Positions 1 through 9,482 of a DNA stretch of 64,000 nt are shown one piece after another. Each line of letters opens with the position of its first letter. Position 1 is the first letter of the stretch. Both the position numbers and the translations under genes were made by a program. The stretch comes from Streptomyces sp. PsTaAH-137 (GTDB taxonomy: Bacteria; Actinomycetota; Actinomycetes; Streptomycetales; Streptomycetaceae): the NCBI RefSeq assembly GCF_003259365.1, contig NZ_QLLY01000002.1, positions 62,001 to 126,000 on the forward strand, written 5' to 3'. The notes below the pieces were generated by a model. It searched no databases and was not told the DNA's origin. It saw only the letters and a list, made by a program, of their open reading frames with translations.

Positions 1-1570
1 TGCTGCTCGCCCTGTCCGCCCTCGGCATCCGCGGACTGCGCTGGCTCACCCCGGGCGGCCACACCGCCCCCACCCTGCTCTTCGCCCTCGGCACCCTCGG
101 CACCACCGGCTACACCATGGGCGCCATCAGCTACCGCCTCGGCGGCGTCGTCAACCTCGAACCCGGAGCCTGGGTCGCCGGCATCGCCGCACTCCTCACC
201 GCCGTATGCGCCCTCGGCCTCCCCGCCGACCAGCCCGACCCCGACGCCACCGACGCCTGGGCCCGCTTCCGCAACACCCTCAAAGCGCCCCCGGCCCGCC
301 CCGCCACGATCACCCTGCCCTCCTGGGCCGAGATCCTGATCATCGCCGTCGCGTTCGGCATCGGCCTCTACGTCTTCACGTACGGCATCGACACCGAATA
401 CGTCGAACTCTTCACCGGCTACCTGATCCTGGTCCTCTTCGGCGGCGTCGCCCTGACCAAGACCGGACTGCCCTCGCGGCTCACGGCACTCACCGCCAAG
501 CACCGCACCATCGCGCTCACCGCGGCCTTCGTCGCCGCCGCCGCGTTCCCCTTCACCCAGACCAACGACACGTACACCAACGTCGCCGCGAACATCCTGG
601 TCTTCGCCACCGTCGCCCTCGGCCTCAACGTCGTCGTCGGCCTCGCCGGACTCCTCGACCTCGGCTACGTCGCCTTCCTCGGCGTCGGCGCCTACGCGGC
701 GGCCCTCGTCTCCGGCTCCCCCGACTCCACCATCGGCGTCCACTTCCCCTTCTGGGCCGCCGTCCTCACCGGCGCGGGCGCCTCCCTGGTCTTCGGCATC
801 GCCATCGGCGCCCCGACCCTGCGGCTGCGCGGCGACTACCTCGCCATCGTCACCCTCGGCTTCGGTGAGATCTTCCGCATCACCATGAACAACCTCGACG
901 GCGACTCCGGGCCCGACGTCACCAACGGCCCCAACGGCATCCCGAACATCCCCGACCTCAAGATCTTCGGGATCGACCTCGGCGAGACCCACACCGTCTT
1001 CGGCGTGGACCTCGGCCGCTTCGCCAACTACTACCTCCTGATGCTCTTCTTCACGATCATCGTCGTGACCGTCTTCCGCCGCGCCGGCACCAGCCGCATC
1101 GGCCGCGCCTGGGTCGCCATCCGCGAGGACGAGACCGCCGCCCAGGCCATGGGCATCAACACCTTCCGCCTCAAGCTCCTCGCCTTCGCCCTCGGCGCCT
1201 CCCTCGCCGGCATGGCAGGAACCGTCCAGGCCCACGTCCAGTACTCCGTCACCCCCGACCAGTACAAGTTCGTGGAGAACGCACCACCCAACTCCGCCTT
1301 CCTCCTCGCCGCCGTCATCCTCGGCGGCATGGGCACCGTCAGCGGACCCCTCGTCGGCGCCGCCCTGCTCTACCTGATCCCCGCCAAGCTCCAGTTCATC
1401 GGCGAGTACCAGCTCCTCCTCTTCGGCGTCGCCCTCATCCTGCTCATGCGCTTCCGCCCCGAAGGCCTCATCGCCGACCGCCGCAAGCAGCTCGAATTCC
1501 ACGAGACCGACCAACTCGACGTGCCGGAACAACGACTGCCCGAAGAACCGGCCGTCACCAAGGCGGGGGC

Positions 1571-1574
<4 letters not shown>
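1..1574 (+). CDS. livM: Branched-chain amino-acid ABC transporter permease LivM (5' end outside window)
   Basis: Inner-membrane permease of the LIV (leucine/isoleucine/valine) importer. The reading frame is already open at base 3, so the gene starts before the window; about 523 residues are visible. An ATG at 117 exists but residues upstream of it are in frame and equally hydrophobic, so it is not the start. Many membrane segments are visible, with family-typical stretches such as GLAGLLDLGYVAFLGVGAY, LRLRGDYLAIVTLGFGEI and LGGMGTVSGPLVGA. The protein is longer at the N-terminus than classical E. coli LivM, as usual in actinobacteria. The stop codon overlaps the livG start (GTGA), so the two are translationally coupled. 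Confidence 0.95.
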
Positions 1575-3162
<1,588 letters not shown>

Positions 3163-3178
3163 CTCCTCCCGTACGTGC

Positions 3179-3213
3179 GTGAGGCCCGCGCCCCTTTCGG
3201 GTGCGGGCCTCAC
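3179..3213. terminator. Intrinsic terminator after livF (usable in both directions)
   Basis: A perfect 11-bp inverted repeat (GTGAGGCCCGC / GCGGGCCTCAC) with a 13-nt loop that can pair further (CCC/GGG). It sits between the convergent livF and response-regulator genes, so it can end transcription from both sides. There is no long T-run, as is common in Streptomyces. Confidence 0.8.
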
Positions 3214-3235
3214 ACATGTCCTCGGGGCGGGCGTC

Positions 3236-3883
3236 TCAGCCCTTCGCCGCCTTCTTCTCCGCAGCGTCCTCGATGACCGCCTCGGCCACCTGCTGCATCG
3301 AAAGACGACGGTCCATCGACGTCTTCTGAATCCAACGGAACGCCGCCGGCTCCGTCAGCCCGTACTCCGTCTGAAGCACCGACTTCGCCCGGTCCACCAG
3401 CTTCCGCGTCTCCAGACGCTGGGTGAGGTCCGCGACCTCCTTCTCCAGCGTCTTCAGCTCCGTGAACCGCGAGACGGCCATCTCGATCGCCGGAACCACA
3501 TCACTCTTGCTGAACGGCTTCACCAGGTACGCCATCGCACCCGCGTCCCGCGCCCGCTCGACGAGATCCCGCTGGGAGAACGCCGTCAGCATCAGCACCG
3601 GAGCGATCGACTCCTCGGCGATCTTCTCCGCCGCGCTGATGCCGTCCATCTTCGGCATCTTCACGTCGAGGATCACCAGGTCGGGCTTGTGCTCACGGGC
3701 CAGCTCGATGGCCTGCTCCCCGTCGCCGGCCTCGCCCACGACGGTGTAGCCCTCTTCCTCAAGCATCTCCTTGAGGTCGAGGCGGATCAGGGCCTCGTCC
3801 TCGGCGATGACGACACGGGTCGTCAGCGGCGGGACGTGCGACTTGTCGTCGTCGGCGGGCTGGGTCGACTCGGGGCCGGTCAC
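3236..3883 (-). CDS. pdtaR: ANTAR-domain response regulator (PdtaR-like)
   Basis: Cytoplasmic two-component response regulator that in this family acts on RNA as an antiterminator, not on DNA. 215 residues. The receiver domain (about 22-138) shows the acidic pair E28-D29, phospho-acceptor D73 in LVILDVKMPKMDG, T100 and K122 (VKPF). A coiled linker (LKTLEKEVADLTQRLETRK) follows, then an ANTAR domain at about 145-205 with LVDRAKSVLQ, AFRWIQKTSMD and AEAVIEDA. The cognate PdtaS-type kinase is not in the window. Its position between liv and pyk is the arrangement known in other Streptomyces. Confidence 0.9.
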   Translation of the reverse strand: MTGPESTQPADDDKSHVPPLTTRVVIAEDEALIRLDLKEMLEEEGYTVVGEAGDGEQAIELAREHKPDLVILDVKMPKMDGISAAEKIAEESIAPVLMLTAFSQRDLVERARDAGAMAYLVKPFSKSDVVPAIEMAVSRFTELKTLEKEVADLTQRLETRKLVDRAKSVLQTEYGLTEPAAFRWIQKTSMDRRLSMQQVAEAVIEDAAEKKAAKG

Positions 3884-3987
3884 GGGGGCGCTCCTTGTAT
3901 GCAGGGCTGAGTACTGCTCCCAAGAGCCTACCTAGCTGTTGTAAAGTGGTGCAGCAGCGGGTCAAGGAATTCCTTTGATTCGCAGGA

Positions 3988-4061
3988 GCTCCGGTAGCCC
4001 AATCGGCAGAGGCCATCGTCTCAAACACGATCCAGTGTGGGTTCAAGTCCCACCCGGAGCA
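3988..4061 (+). tRNA. tRNA with CAA (Leu) anticodon and short variable arm
   Basis: Cloverleaf read by hand. Acceptor stem GCTCCGG (3988-3994) pairs with CCGGAGC (4054-4060), and the discriminator is A4061. The D stem is GCC/GGC (3997-3999/4011-4013). The anticodon stem ATCGT/ACGAT (4015-4019/4027-4031) holds loop CTCAAAC, anticodon CAA at 4022-4024. The T stem GTGGG/CCCAC (4037-4041/4049-4053) holds TTCAAGT. The variable region is only five bases (4032-4036). The anticodon says Leu (UUG), but bacterial tRNA-Leu is normally class II with a long variable arm, so the charged amino acid is uncertain. CCA is not encoded. Confidence 0.9.
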
Positions 4062-4092
4062 CTTTTCCTTCGATTCGAAGGTCACCTTCACC

Positions 4093-4129
4093 AAGCGGAT
4101 GCTCACGTTCTCGTGAACATCCGCTTTTT
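4093..4129 (+). terminator. Intrinsic terminator after the tRNA
   Basis: A perfect 9-bp stem, AAGCGGATG (4093-4101) with CATCCGCTT (4118-4126), extended inside by TCACG/CGTGA (4103-4107/4112-4116) with a TTCT loop, followed by a run of five T including the end of the stem. It shows that the tRNA is a monocistronic unit and that the HTH-LAGLIDADG gene downstream needs its own promoter. Confidence 0.85.
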
Positions 4130-4167
4130 GCTGCGTGTCGCGCGGCCCGCTCTCACACGCTGCCCGC

Positions 4168-4932
4168 ATGTACGACATGAGCACGCGCAAGCAGGCGCTG
4201 GCGCTGGTGGCGCAGGGCCGGAGCCTGAATTCGGTCAGCAAGGACACCGGTGTCTCACGAGCTGCCATCCGCTCCTGGCAGGAGCGCCTTGAACCGCTCG
4301 GCTACAGCCGGTCAGCGCTCTGTCCGAGATGCGACGGAACACCTCAGGCTCCCGAGAACCCGGCGGCGTACTCCTACCTCCTCGGTCTCTACCTCGGCGA
4401 CGGCTGCATCAGCCACTTCCGGCGTGGCACGTACTTCCTGCGCATCGCCTGCGCCGACGCATGGCCCGGCCTCATCGATCTGTGCGTCGAAGCCGTCCAA
4501 GCCGCACGACCGGCCAACAAGGTCTTCCGTGTCCAGCGGCAGGGCTGCCAGTACGTCACCTGCTACAGCAACCACTGGCCCTGTCTGTTCCCGCAGCACG
4601 GCCCCGGCAAGAAGCACGACCGCAAGATCGCCCTCGCCTCCTGGCAGCAGGAGATCGTCGACGCGTATCCCTGGGATTTCGTCCGAGGACTGATCCACTC
4701 CGACGGGTGTCGCATCACCAACTGGACGACGCGCATCATCGGCGGCAAACCGAAGCGCTATGAGTACCCCCGCTATTTCTTCACCAACCTGTCCACCGAC
4801 ATCACGCGCCTCTTCACCGACACCCTCGATGCGGTCGGTGTCGCCTGGAAGCCAGCAGGCAGCCGCAACATCTCGATCGCCCGCAAAGAAGCCGTGGCCC
4901 TCCTCGACCTCCACGTAGGCCCGAAGTACTGA
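4168..4932 (+). CDS. Free-standing HTH plus two-motif LAGLIDADG-type protein
   Basis: 254 residues from the ATG at 4168; alternative starts are an in-frame GTG at 4135 (inside the tRNA terminator flank) and an ATG at 4177. No clear ribosome site decides between them. Residues about 5-40 (ALALVAQGRSLNSVSKDTGV) look like a helix-turn-helix. A CPRC knuckle follows at 52-55. Two LAGLIDADG-like motifs are present: YLLGLYLGDGCI (70-81) and FVRGLIHSDGCRI (171-183), each ending in the Asp-Gly that normally carries a catalytic acid. This is the layout of a monomeric homing-endonuclease fold, but no host intron or intein is visible. It may be a domesticated DNA-binding protein. Exact function unknown. 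Confidence 0.75.
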   Translation: MYDMSTRKQALALVAQGRSLNSVSKDTGVSRAAIRSWQERLEPLGYSRSALCPRCDGTPQAPENPAAYSYLLGLYLGDGCISHFRRGTYFLRIACADAWPGLIDLCVEAVQAARPANKVFRVQRQGCQYVTCYSNHWPCLFPQHGPGKKHDRKIALASWQQEIVDAYPWDFVRGLIHSDGCRITNWTTRIIGGKPKRYEYPRYFFTNLSTDITRLFTDTLDAVGVAWKPAGSRNISIARKEAVALLDLHVGPKY

Positions 4933-5069
4933 CCCGCAATAGGACGCGTCACACCACCCCCGACCACCCCCTGGGACCCGCCCCAACATCCCGCTGAGAC
5001 CTTGACCGGCGCCAGACCCTCCGACGATCTTCGGGACCACAGTCAGCCCCGCCGTCCGAAGAGGTACGT

Positions 5070-6968
5070 ATGAGCCCGATCAACCGGCGCCGTTTCGTCG
5101 CGGCAGCGGCAGGCGCCGCCGCTGCTGCCATGGCCGTGAACCCCGAGTCGGCCGTCGCCGCGCAGCACCGCACACAAAACGACACCGGCGACTTCGAGGC
5201 CGCCGACAAAGGATTCATCGCGGCGCTGAAGCCGGGGGTCGTGAAGAACGCGGACGGCAAAGTGGTGTGGGACAACGACGCCTACGCCTTCCTGAAGAAG
5301 GAGGCGCCGGAGACCGCGAACAAGAGTCTGTGGCGGCAGTCCCAACTGGCGAGCAGGCAGGGCCTGTACAAGGTGACGGACCGGATCTATCAGGTGCGCG
5401 GGCTCGATCTCTCCAACATGACGATCGTGGAGGGTGACACCGGGATCATCGTGATCGATCCGCTGATCTCGGCGGAGACGGCAGCAGCGGCGCTGAAGCT
5501 CTATCGGGCCCATCGGGGTGAGCGGAAGGTGACCGCTCTCATCTACACCCATCCCCATGTCGATCATTTCGGTGGTGCGTACGGGGTGCTGCCGGAGGGG
5601 GCCGGGGATGTTCCCGTGGTGGCGCCGGAAGGGTTCCTGGAGCACGCCGTGTCGGAGAACGTGTACGCGGGGACGGCGATGAACCGTCGTTCGGCGTACA
5701 TGTACGGCGCGCATCTGCCGAGGTCGGCGAAGGGGCAGATCGGGTGCGGGCTCGGGCAGAGCGTGTCGTTGGGGACGGTGGGGTTGATTCCGCCGACGAA
5801 GAGCATCGCGCGGACGGGGCAGGTGGAGACGTTCGACGGGGTGGCGGTGGAGTTTCAGATGACGCCGGGGACGGAGGCTCCGGCGGAGATGAACTTCGTC
5901 TTCCCCGGTCTGCGGGCGGTGTGCATGGCGGAGAACGCGACGCACACGATGCACAACATCATCACGCTGCGGGGTGCGCAGGTGCGGGACGCGCGGGAGT
6001 GGGCGCGGTATCTGAACGAGTCGGTCGAGTTGTTCGCGGGGCGGGTGGATGTGGCGTTCGCGTCGCATCACTGGCCGACGTGGGGTGGTGAGGAGATCGG
6101 TGAACTGCTGGCGTCGCAGCGGGACTTGTATGCGTACATGCATGATCAGACGTTGCGGATGATCAATGTGGGGATGACGGGCAGGGAGATCGCGGAGGCG
6201 ATCGAGTTGCCGCCGGCGCTGGATGTGTGGGCGAACCGCGGTTACTACGGGTCGCTCTCGCACAACGTGAAGGGCATCTATCAGCGGTACATGGGCTGGT
6301 TCGACGCGAACCCGGCGCATCTCTGGGAGCATCCGCCGGTCGATGAGGCGAAGCGGTATGTGAAGGCGTTGGGGGGTCGTTCGGCGGCGATCGCGAAGGC
6401 GAAGGGGTTCGAGCGGGACGGGGATCTGCGGTTCGCGGCGACGTTGTTGAACCATGTGGTGTTCGCGGATCCGGGCAGCAGGGTGGCGAGGAGGGAACTG
6501 GCGCGGATTTATACGCGGTTGGGTTATGCGACCGAGAACGCGGTGTGGCGGAATTTCTATCTGACCGGGGCCCTGGAATTGACGGAGGGTGTGCGGACCG
6601 GTGAGTCGTCGACGGTGGGGCCGACGATGATGATGGCGTTGAGTATCGACCAGTTGATCGACTCGGTGGCGATTCGGATCAATGGTCCGAAGGCGTGGGA
6701 TCTGAGGGTCCGGATGGACTGGAGTTTTCCGTCGCTCGGTGTGGTGTATCACCTGACGGTGCGGAACGGGGTGTTGACGTACCGGAGCGATGAGAAGGCT
6801 GATGCGGATGCCGGTGTGGCGCTGTCGATGACCAAGGTGCAGTTGCTCGGGTTGCTGGGTGGCAAGGGGCTCGGTGACATCGAGGTGTCGGGGGACGCGT
6901 CGCTCTTGCAGAAGGTGCTGGCGGTCGTGGAGAAGCCGGATCCGAGTTTCGCGATCGTGACGCCGTAG
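5070..6968 (+). CDS. Tat-exported metallo-beta-lactamase-fold alkyl sulfatase-like hydrolase
   Basis: 632 residues. The N-terminus NRRRFVAAAAG followed by an Ala-rich stretch is a twin-arginine signal, with likely cleavage near AVAA (28-31). The metallo-beta-lactamase zinc motif is HPHVDHFGG at 161-169. The long region after it (about 380-520) fits the alkyl-sulfatase dimerisation domain, and the C-terminal ~110 residues (from MALSIDQLIDSVAIR) fit an SCP2-like lipid-binding domain. This three-part layout is that of SdsA1-type alkylsulfatases, which release sulfate from long-chain alkyl sulfates. The substrate here is unknown. Base composition changes sharply near the start of the gene (see findings). 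Confidence 0.85.
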   Translation: MSPINRRRFVAAAAGAAAAAMAVNPESAVAAQHRTQNDTGDFEAADKGFIAALKPGVVKNADGKVVWDNDAYAFLKKEAPETANKSLWRQSQLASRQGLYKVTDRIYQVRGLDLSNMTIVEGDTGIIVIDPLISAETAAAALKLYRAHRGERKVTALIYTHPHVDHFGGAYGVLPEGAGDVPVVAPEGFLEHAVSENVYAGTAMNRRSAYMYGAHLPRSAKGQIGCGLGQSVSLGTVGLIPPTKSIARTGQVETFDGVAVEFQMTPGTEAPAEMNFVFPGLRAVCMAENATHTMHNIITLRGAQVRDAREWARYLNESVELFAGRVDVAFASHHWPTWGGEEIGELLASQRDLYAYMHDQTLRMINVGMTGREIAEAIELPPALDVWANRGYYGSLSHNVKGIYQRYMGWFDANPAHLWEHPPVDEAKRYVKALGGRSAAIAKAKGFERDGDLRFAATLLNHVVFADPGSRVARRELARIYTRLGYATENAVWRNFYLTGALELTEGVRTGESSTVGPTMMMALSIDQLIDSVAIRINGPKAWDLRVRMDWSFPSLGVVYHLTVRNGVLTYRSDEKADADAGVALSMTKVQLLGLLGGKGLGDIEVSGDASLLQKVLAVVEKPDPSFAIVTP

Positions 6969-6989
6969 CGGGGCAGTGCGACACAGGCG

Positions 6990-7026
6990 GAGGGCCGCCC
7001 CCTGGTGTTTTCCGGGGGCGGCCCTC
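6990..7026. terminator. Bidirectional terminator between alkyl sulfatase-like gene and pyk
   Basis: A perfect 13-bp stem: GAGGGCCGCCCCC at 6990-7002 pairs with GGGGGCGGCCCTC at 7014-7026, loop of 11. It lies 21 bases after one stop and 20 bases from the stop of the convergent pyk gene, so it probably serves both. Confidence 0.85.
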
Positions 7027-7046
7027 AACCACGTACAGCCTTCTGC

Positions 7047-8483
7047 CTACTTGGGGCTGTCGTCCTCGCCGATGTGGTGGACGCGGACCATGTTGGTGGA
7101 GCCGGAGACGCCGGGCGGGGAGCCGGCGGTGATGACGACGATGTCGCCCTTCTGGCAGCGTCCGATCCTGAGGAGTTGGTCGTCGACCTGGGCGACCATG
7201 GCGTCGGTGGAGTCGACGTGGGGGCCGAGGAAGGTTTCGACGCCCCAGGTGAGGTTGAGCTGGGAGCGGGTCGCCGGGACCGGGGTGAAGGCGAGGAGCG
7301 GGATCGGTGAGCGGTAGCGGGAGAGGCGCTTGACGGTGTCGCCGGACTGGGTGAAGGCGACGAGGAACTTGGCGCCGAGGAAGTCGCCCATCTCGGCGGC
7401 GGCGCGGGCGACGGCGCCGCCCTGGGTGCGGGGTTTGTTGCGGTCGGTGAGGGGCGGGAGGCCCTTGGCGAGGATGTCTTCCTCGGCCGCTTCGACGATG
7501 CGGGCCATGGTCTTGACGGTCTCGATGGCGTATTTGCCGACGCTGGTCTCGCCGGAGAGCATGACGGCGTCGGTGCCGTCGATGACGGCGTTGGCGACGT
7601 CGCTGGCTTCGGCGCGGGTGGGGCGGGAGTTGTCGATCATCGAGTCGAGCATCTGGGTGGCGACGATGACCGGCTTGGCGTTGCGCTTGGCGAGCTTGAT
7701 GGCGCGCTTCTGGACGATCGGGACCTGTTCGAGGGGCATTTCGACGCCGAGGTCGCCGCGGGCGACCATGATGCCGTCGAAGGCGGCGACGATGTCCTCG
7801 ATGTTCTCGACGGCCTGGGGTTTTTCGACCTTGGCGATGACGGGGAGGTGGCGGCCTTCCTCGGTCATGATGCGGTGGACGTCCTCGATGTCGCGGCCGC
7901 TGCGGACGAAGGAGAGGGCGATGATGTCGGCGCCGGTGCGCAGGGCCCAGCGGAGGTCTGCTTCGTCCTTGTCGCTGAGGGCGGGGACGGAGACGGCGAC
8001 GCCGGGGAGGTTGAGGCCCTTGTGGTCGGAGACCATGCCGCCTTCGACGACGGTGGTGTGGACGCGGGGGCCGTCGACGCGGGTGACTTCGAGGCTGACT
8101 TTGCCGTCGTCGACGAGGATGCGTTCGCCGGGGGTGACGTCGTCGGCGAGGCCGCTGTAGGTGGTGCCGCAGATCTGGCGGTCGCCTTGGGTGTCGTGTT
8201 CGACGGTGATGGTGAACTCGTCTCCGCGTTCAAGGAGTACGGGTCCTTCGTGGAAGCGGCCGAGGCGGATCTTCGGGCCTTGAAGGTCGGCGAGGACGCC
8301 GACGCTGCGGCCGGTCTCGTCGGAGGCCTTTCGCACGCGCTGGTAGCGCTCCTCGTGTTCGGCGTAGGTGCCGTGGCTGAGGTTGAGGCGGGCTACGTCC
8401 ATTCCGGCTTCTACGAGTGCTTTGATCTGCTCGTACGAGTCGGTGGCGGGGCCCAAGGTACAGACGATCTTTGCTCGGCGCAT
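7047..8483 (-). CDS. pyk: Pyruvate kinase
   Basis: Converts phosphoenolpyruvate and ADP to pyruvate and ATP, the last step of glycolysis. 478 residues, normal length. It begins MRRAKIVCTLGPATDSYEQ, with the substrate-binding RLNLSHG near 33. The catalytic region contains VIAKVEKPQAVENI and MVARGDLGVEM, followed by QMLDSMIDN and RAEASDVANAVIDG, and the nucleotide/allosteric C-terminal domain from about 350. Downstream is the shared terminator at 6990-7026. The position beside the PdtaR-type regulator and liv operon matches other Streptomyces. Confidence 0.97.
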   Translation of the reverse strand: MRRAKIVCTLGPATDSYEQIKALVEAGMDVARLNLSHGTYAEHEERYQRVRKASDETGRSVGVLADLQGPKIRLGRFHEGPVLLERGDEFTITVEHDTQGDRQICGTTYSGLADDVTPGERILVDDGKVSLEVTRVDGPRVHTTVVEGGMVSDHKGLNLPGVAVSVPALSDKDEADLRWALRTGADIIALSFVRSGRDIEDVHRIMTEEGRHLPVIAKVEKPQAVENIEDIVAAFDGIMVARGDLGVEMPLEQVPIVQKRAIKLAKRNAKPVIVATQMLDSMIDNSRPTRAEASDVANAVIDGTDAVMLSGETSVGKYAIETVKTMARIVEAAEEDILAKGLPPLTDRNKPRTQGGAVARAAAEMGDFLGAKFLVAFTQSGDTVKRLSRYRSPIPLLAFTPVPATRSQLNLTWGVETFLGPHVDSTDAMVAQVDDQLLRIGRCQKGDIVVITAGSPPGVSGSTNMVRVHHIGEDDSPK

Positions 8484-8623
8484 GATTCGAGCCTAGGCCC
8501 TACCGGTGGGTAGGTAATTGGATGGGTATGACTACTCAACGTCTTTTGCGTGAAGGGCTATTGACAAGCGTCATTATGTTTTGAATTTGGGCGGCGTGCT
8601 GCTCTGATGAGCATTTCGGCGGC

Positions 8624-9331
8624 TCATTGCAGGTGGGGCGGGTGAAGGGTGAAGCGGGCGTTGACGGTGGCGTGGATGTGCTGGCGCTCGGGTTCGAGGT
8701 CGAGGGCGGGTGCGGGGGTGTCGTCGACGGGGCCGCGGGCCATGGCGGCGCGGGGCATGCCGTAGGACATGGGGTGGTGGGTGTCCTCGGTGCCGGTGTC
8801 GGCGAGTTCGACGAGGGCGGCGAGGGTGGTGCCGAGTGCTTCGGCGTATTCGCGGGCGCGCTGGACGGCTTCGCGGACGGCTTGCTGGCGTGCGGTGGCG
8901 TGGATCGGCGAGGTGGGGCGCAGGGACCACCAGGGGCCGTCGACGCGGGTGAGTTCCTGGTCGGCGAGTCGGGTGGTGAGTTCGCCGAGTGCGGTGAAGT
9001 CGTTGAGGTGGGCGGTGAGGTGGACGCTGCCGTGGTGGGTGCGGATGCGTTCGCCGCGGCCGTGTTTGGTGAATTCGGGGGTGAGGGTGAAGGCGCCGGT
9101 GTCGAGTTTTTCGACGGCTTCTCCGTAGGTCTTGATGAGGTCGAGGGTGGTGGTGTTGCGGCGGGTGAGGTCGTCGACGGTGGTGCGGCGGTCGGTGCCG
9201 CGGGCGGTGACGGTGATGGTGATGCGGGCGAGTTCGGGGTCGGTTTCGAGGTGGGCTTCGCCGCGGACGGTGAGGTGGGGGGCTTCGGGTGTGCCGTGGG
9301 GAGCGTCGGGCCGCCGGTGGTTGTGGGTCAT
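8624..9331 (-). CDS. SIMPL-domain (DUF541) protein
   Basis: 235 residues from the ATG at 9331 (MTHNHRRPDAPHG). The frame is open 18 codons further upstream, but that stretch is Arg/Pro-rich and unlike the family. The body fits the SIMPL/DUF541 fold: LTVRGEAHLETDPELARITI, RTTVDDLTRRN, and a C-terminal repeat AREYAEALGTTLAALVELAD. No signal peptide is visible, in contrast to the periplasmic SIMPL proteins of Gram-negatives, so it is probably cytoplasmic. Exact role unknown. It is divergent from the 5'-nucleotidase gene. Confidence 0.7.
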   Translation of the reverse strand: MTHNHRRPDAPHGTPEAPHLTVRGEAHLETDPELARITITVTARGTDRRTTVDDLTRRNTTTLDLIKTYGEAVEKLDTGAFTLTPEFTKHGRGERIRTHHGSVHLTAHLNDFTALGELTTRLADQELTRVDGPWWSLRPTSPIHATARQQAVREAVQRAREYAEALGTTLAALVELADTGTEDTHHPMSYGMPRAAMARGPVDDTPAPALDLEPERQHIHATVNARFTLHPPHLQ

Positions 9332-9482
9332 GGGTGTCACTTTGGCACTGTTCGTGGCGGGTGGTCGTGTTCGGCGGCAGGTCACCAGATAGAAACCTGC
9401 GGGGGCTGTTGCGGAGGGGCCCGTCTGGGCCAGAATCTACGCGCGTTGCCACTGAACGTCCGTGTAGGTACAGGAGCTTTCC

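Noticed and set aside
3988..5070. tRNA plus downstream LAGLIDADG gene as a tRNA-integrated mobile island
   Set aside because: No integrase and no second copy of the tRNA 3' end were found downstream, and the core genes continue on both sides. It may carry a homing-type gene, but it is not an integrative element as far as can be seen.
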